Below the pieces are notes generated by a model. The model searched no databases, was not told the origin of the DNA, and saw only the letters and a program-made list of their open reading frames with translations. Of a DNA stretch of 16,828 nucleotides, positions 16,739 to 16,828 are shown one piece after another (within the stretch, counting starts at the first letter, position 1; every line of letters starts with the position of its first letter). The DNA is from Fluviibacter sp964604465. Lineage in GTDB: Bacteria > Pseudomonadota > Gammaproteobacteria > Burkholderiales > Rhodocyclaceae. A program made the translations under genes and the position numbers. The DNA lies in contig CAZRYZ010000028.1 in NCBI GenBank assembly GCA_964604465.1, positions 1 to 16,828 on the forward strand, given 5' to 3'.

Positions 16739-16828
16739 TTAATTTTTGATGACGACCCGGCCAACCCAGATGACGGCCAATACATTAAAGCTGGCGGCGA
16801 CCAAACCCACCCAGCCGTACCCACTCAT
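16739..16828 (-). CDS. C-terminal end of a membrane protein (continues beyond the window)
   Basis: A minus-strand frame open to the right edge ends at TAA 16739-16741. The visible 29 residues begin MSGYGWVGLVAASFNVLAVI and finish with WVGRVVIKN: one hydrophobic segment of about 20 residues, then a short basic tail. This is typical of the last helix of a multi-pass transporter such as the major facilitator superfamily, but too little is visible to assign it. The ATG at the very edge may be internal rather than the start. It lies 56 bases upstream of the small basic-protein gene on the same strand. Confidence 0.5.
   Translation of the reverse strand: MSGYGWVGLVAASFNVLAVIWVGRVVIKN

Overview
The window is a dense stretch of proteobacterial housekeeping chromosome with moderately high GC. 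Thirteen genes of recognisable families or clear type lie almost end to end: carB (cut by the left edge), carA, dapB, bamE, fur, recN, nadK, hrcA, hemH, grpE, dnaK, dnaJ and an unrecognised lipoprotein gene. A tiny basic-protein gene and the tail of a membrane-protein gene follow at the right edge. Family content and gene order fit Gammaproteobacteria or Betaproteobacteria. The carA-carB and dapB neighbourhood is typical of gammaproteobacteria, while recN-nadK divergent from hrcA-hemH-grpE-dnaK-dnaJ resembles the order I recall in betaproteobacteria. I would guess a deep-branching gammaproteobacterium, but the sequence alone does not settle the genus.

Region 1 (1-4560, minus strand) is the carAB operon, encoding carbamoyl phosphate synthetase, the shared entry to pyrimidine and arginine synthesis. 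Its leader has a TATAAT box, a GCGCTAGCGC palindrome where the -35 would lie, and two short hairpins. Region 2 (4560-5967, minus) is bamE-dapB, with 10 bases between the genes: an outer-membrane assembly lipoprotein with a long acidic, Trp-ending tail, and the lysine/peptidoglycan enzyme DapB. fur (6032-6484, plus) is divergent from bamE. Region 3 (6568-9201, minus) is nadK-recN, with 3 bases between the genes.

Region 4 (9327-15495, plus) is the heat-shock cluster hrcA-hemH-grpE-dnaK-dnaJ. Two matching sigma-32-type promoters, each CTTGAAA-N13-CCyCATnT, precede grpE and dnaK. An imperfect 10-base inverted repeat brackets the dnaK -10 element. A strong 10-bp hairpin with a T run separates dnaK from dnaJ and should attenuate dnaJ. 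No CIRCE operator was found although HrcA is encoded here.

Region 5 (15496-16828) looks different. It is AT-richer and holds an unrecognised lipoprotein gene, a 49-residue very basic protein whose only start codon sits just after a -10-like TATGAT (possibly leaderless), and a C-terminal membrane-protein fragment. This is the only accessory-looking part.

I found no mobile-element genes, CRISPR arrays, tRNAs or rRNAs, and no clearly new multi-gene system. The points most worth checking are the regulatory architecture around dnaK/dnaJ and the small genes at the right end.
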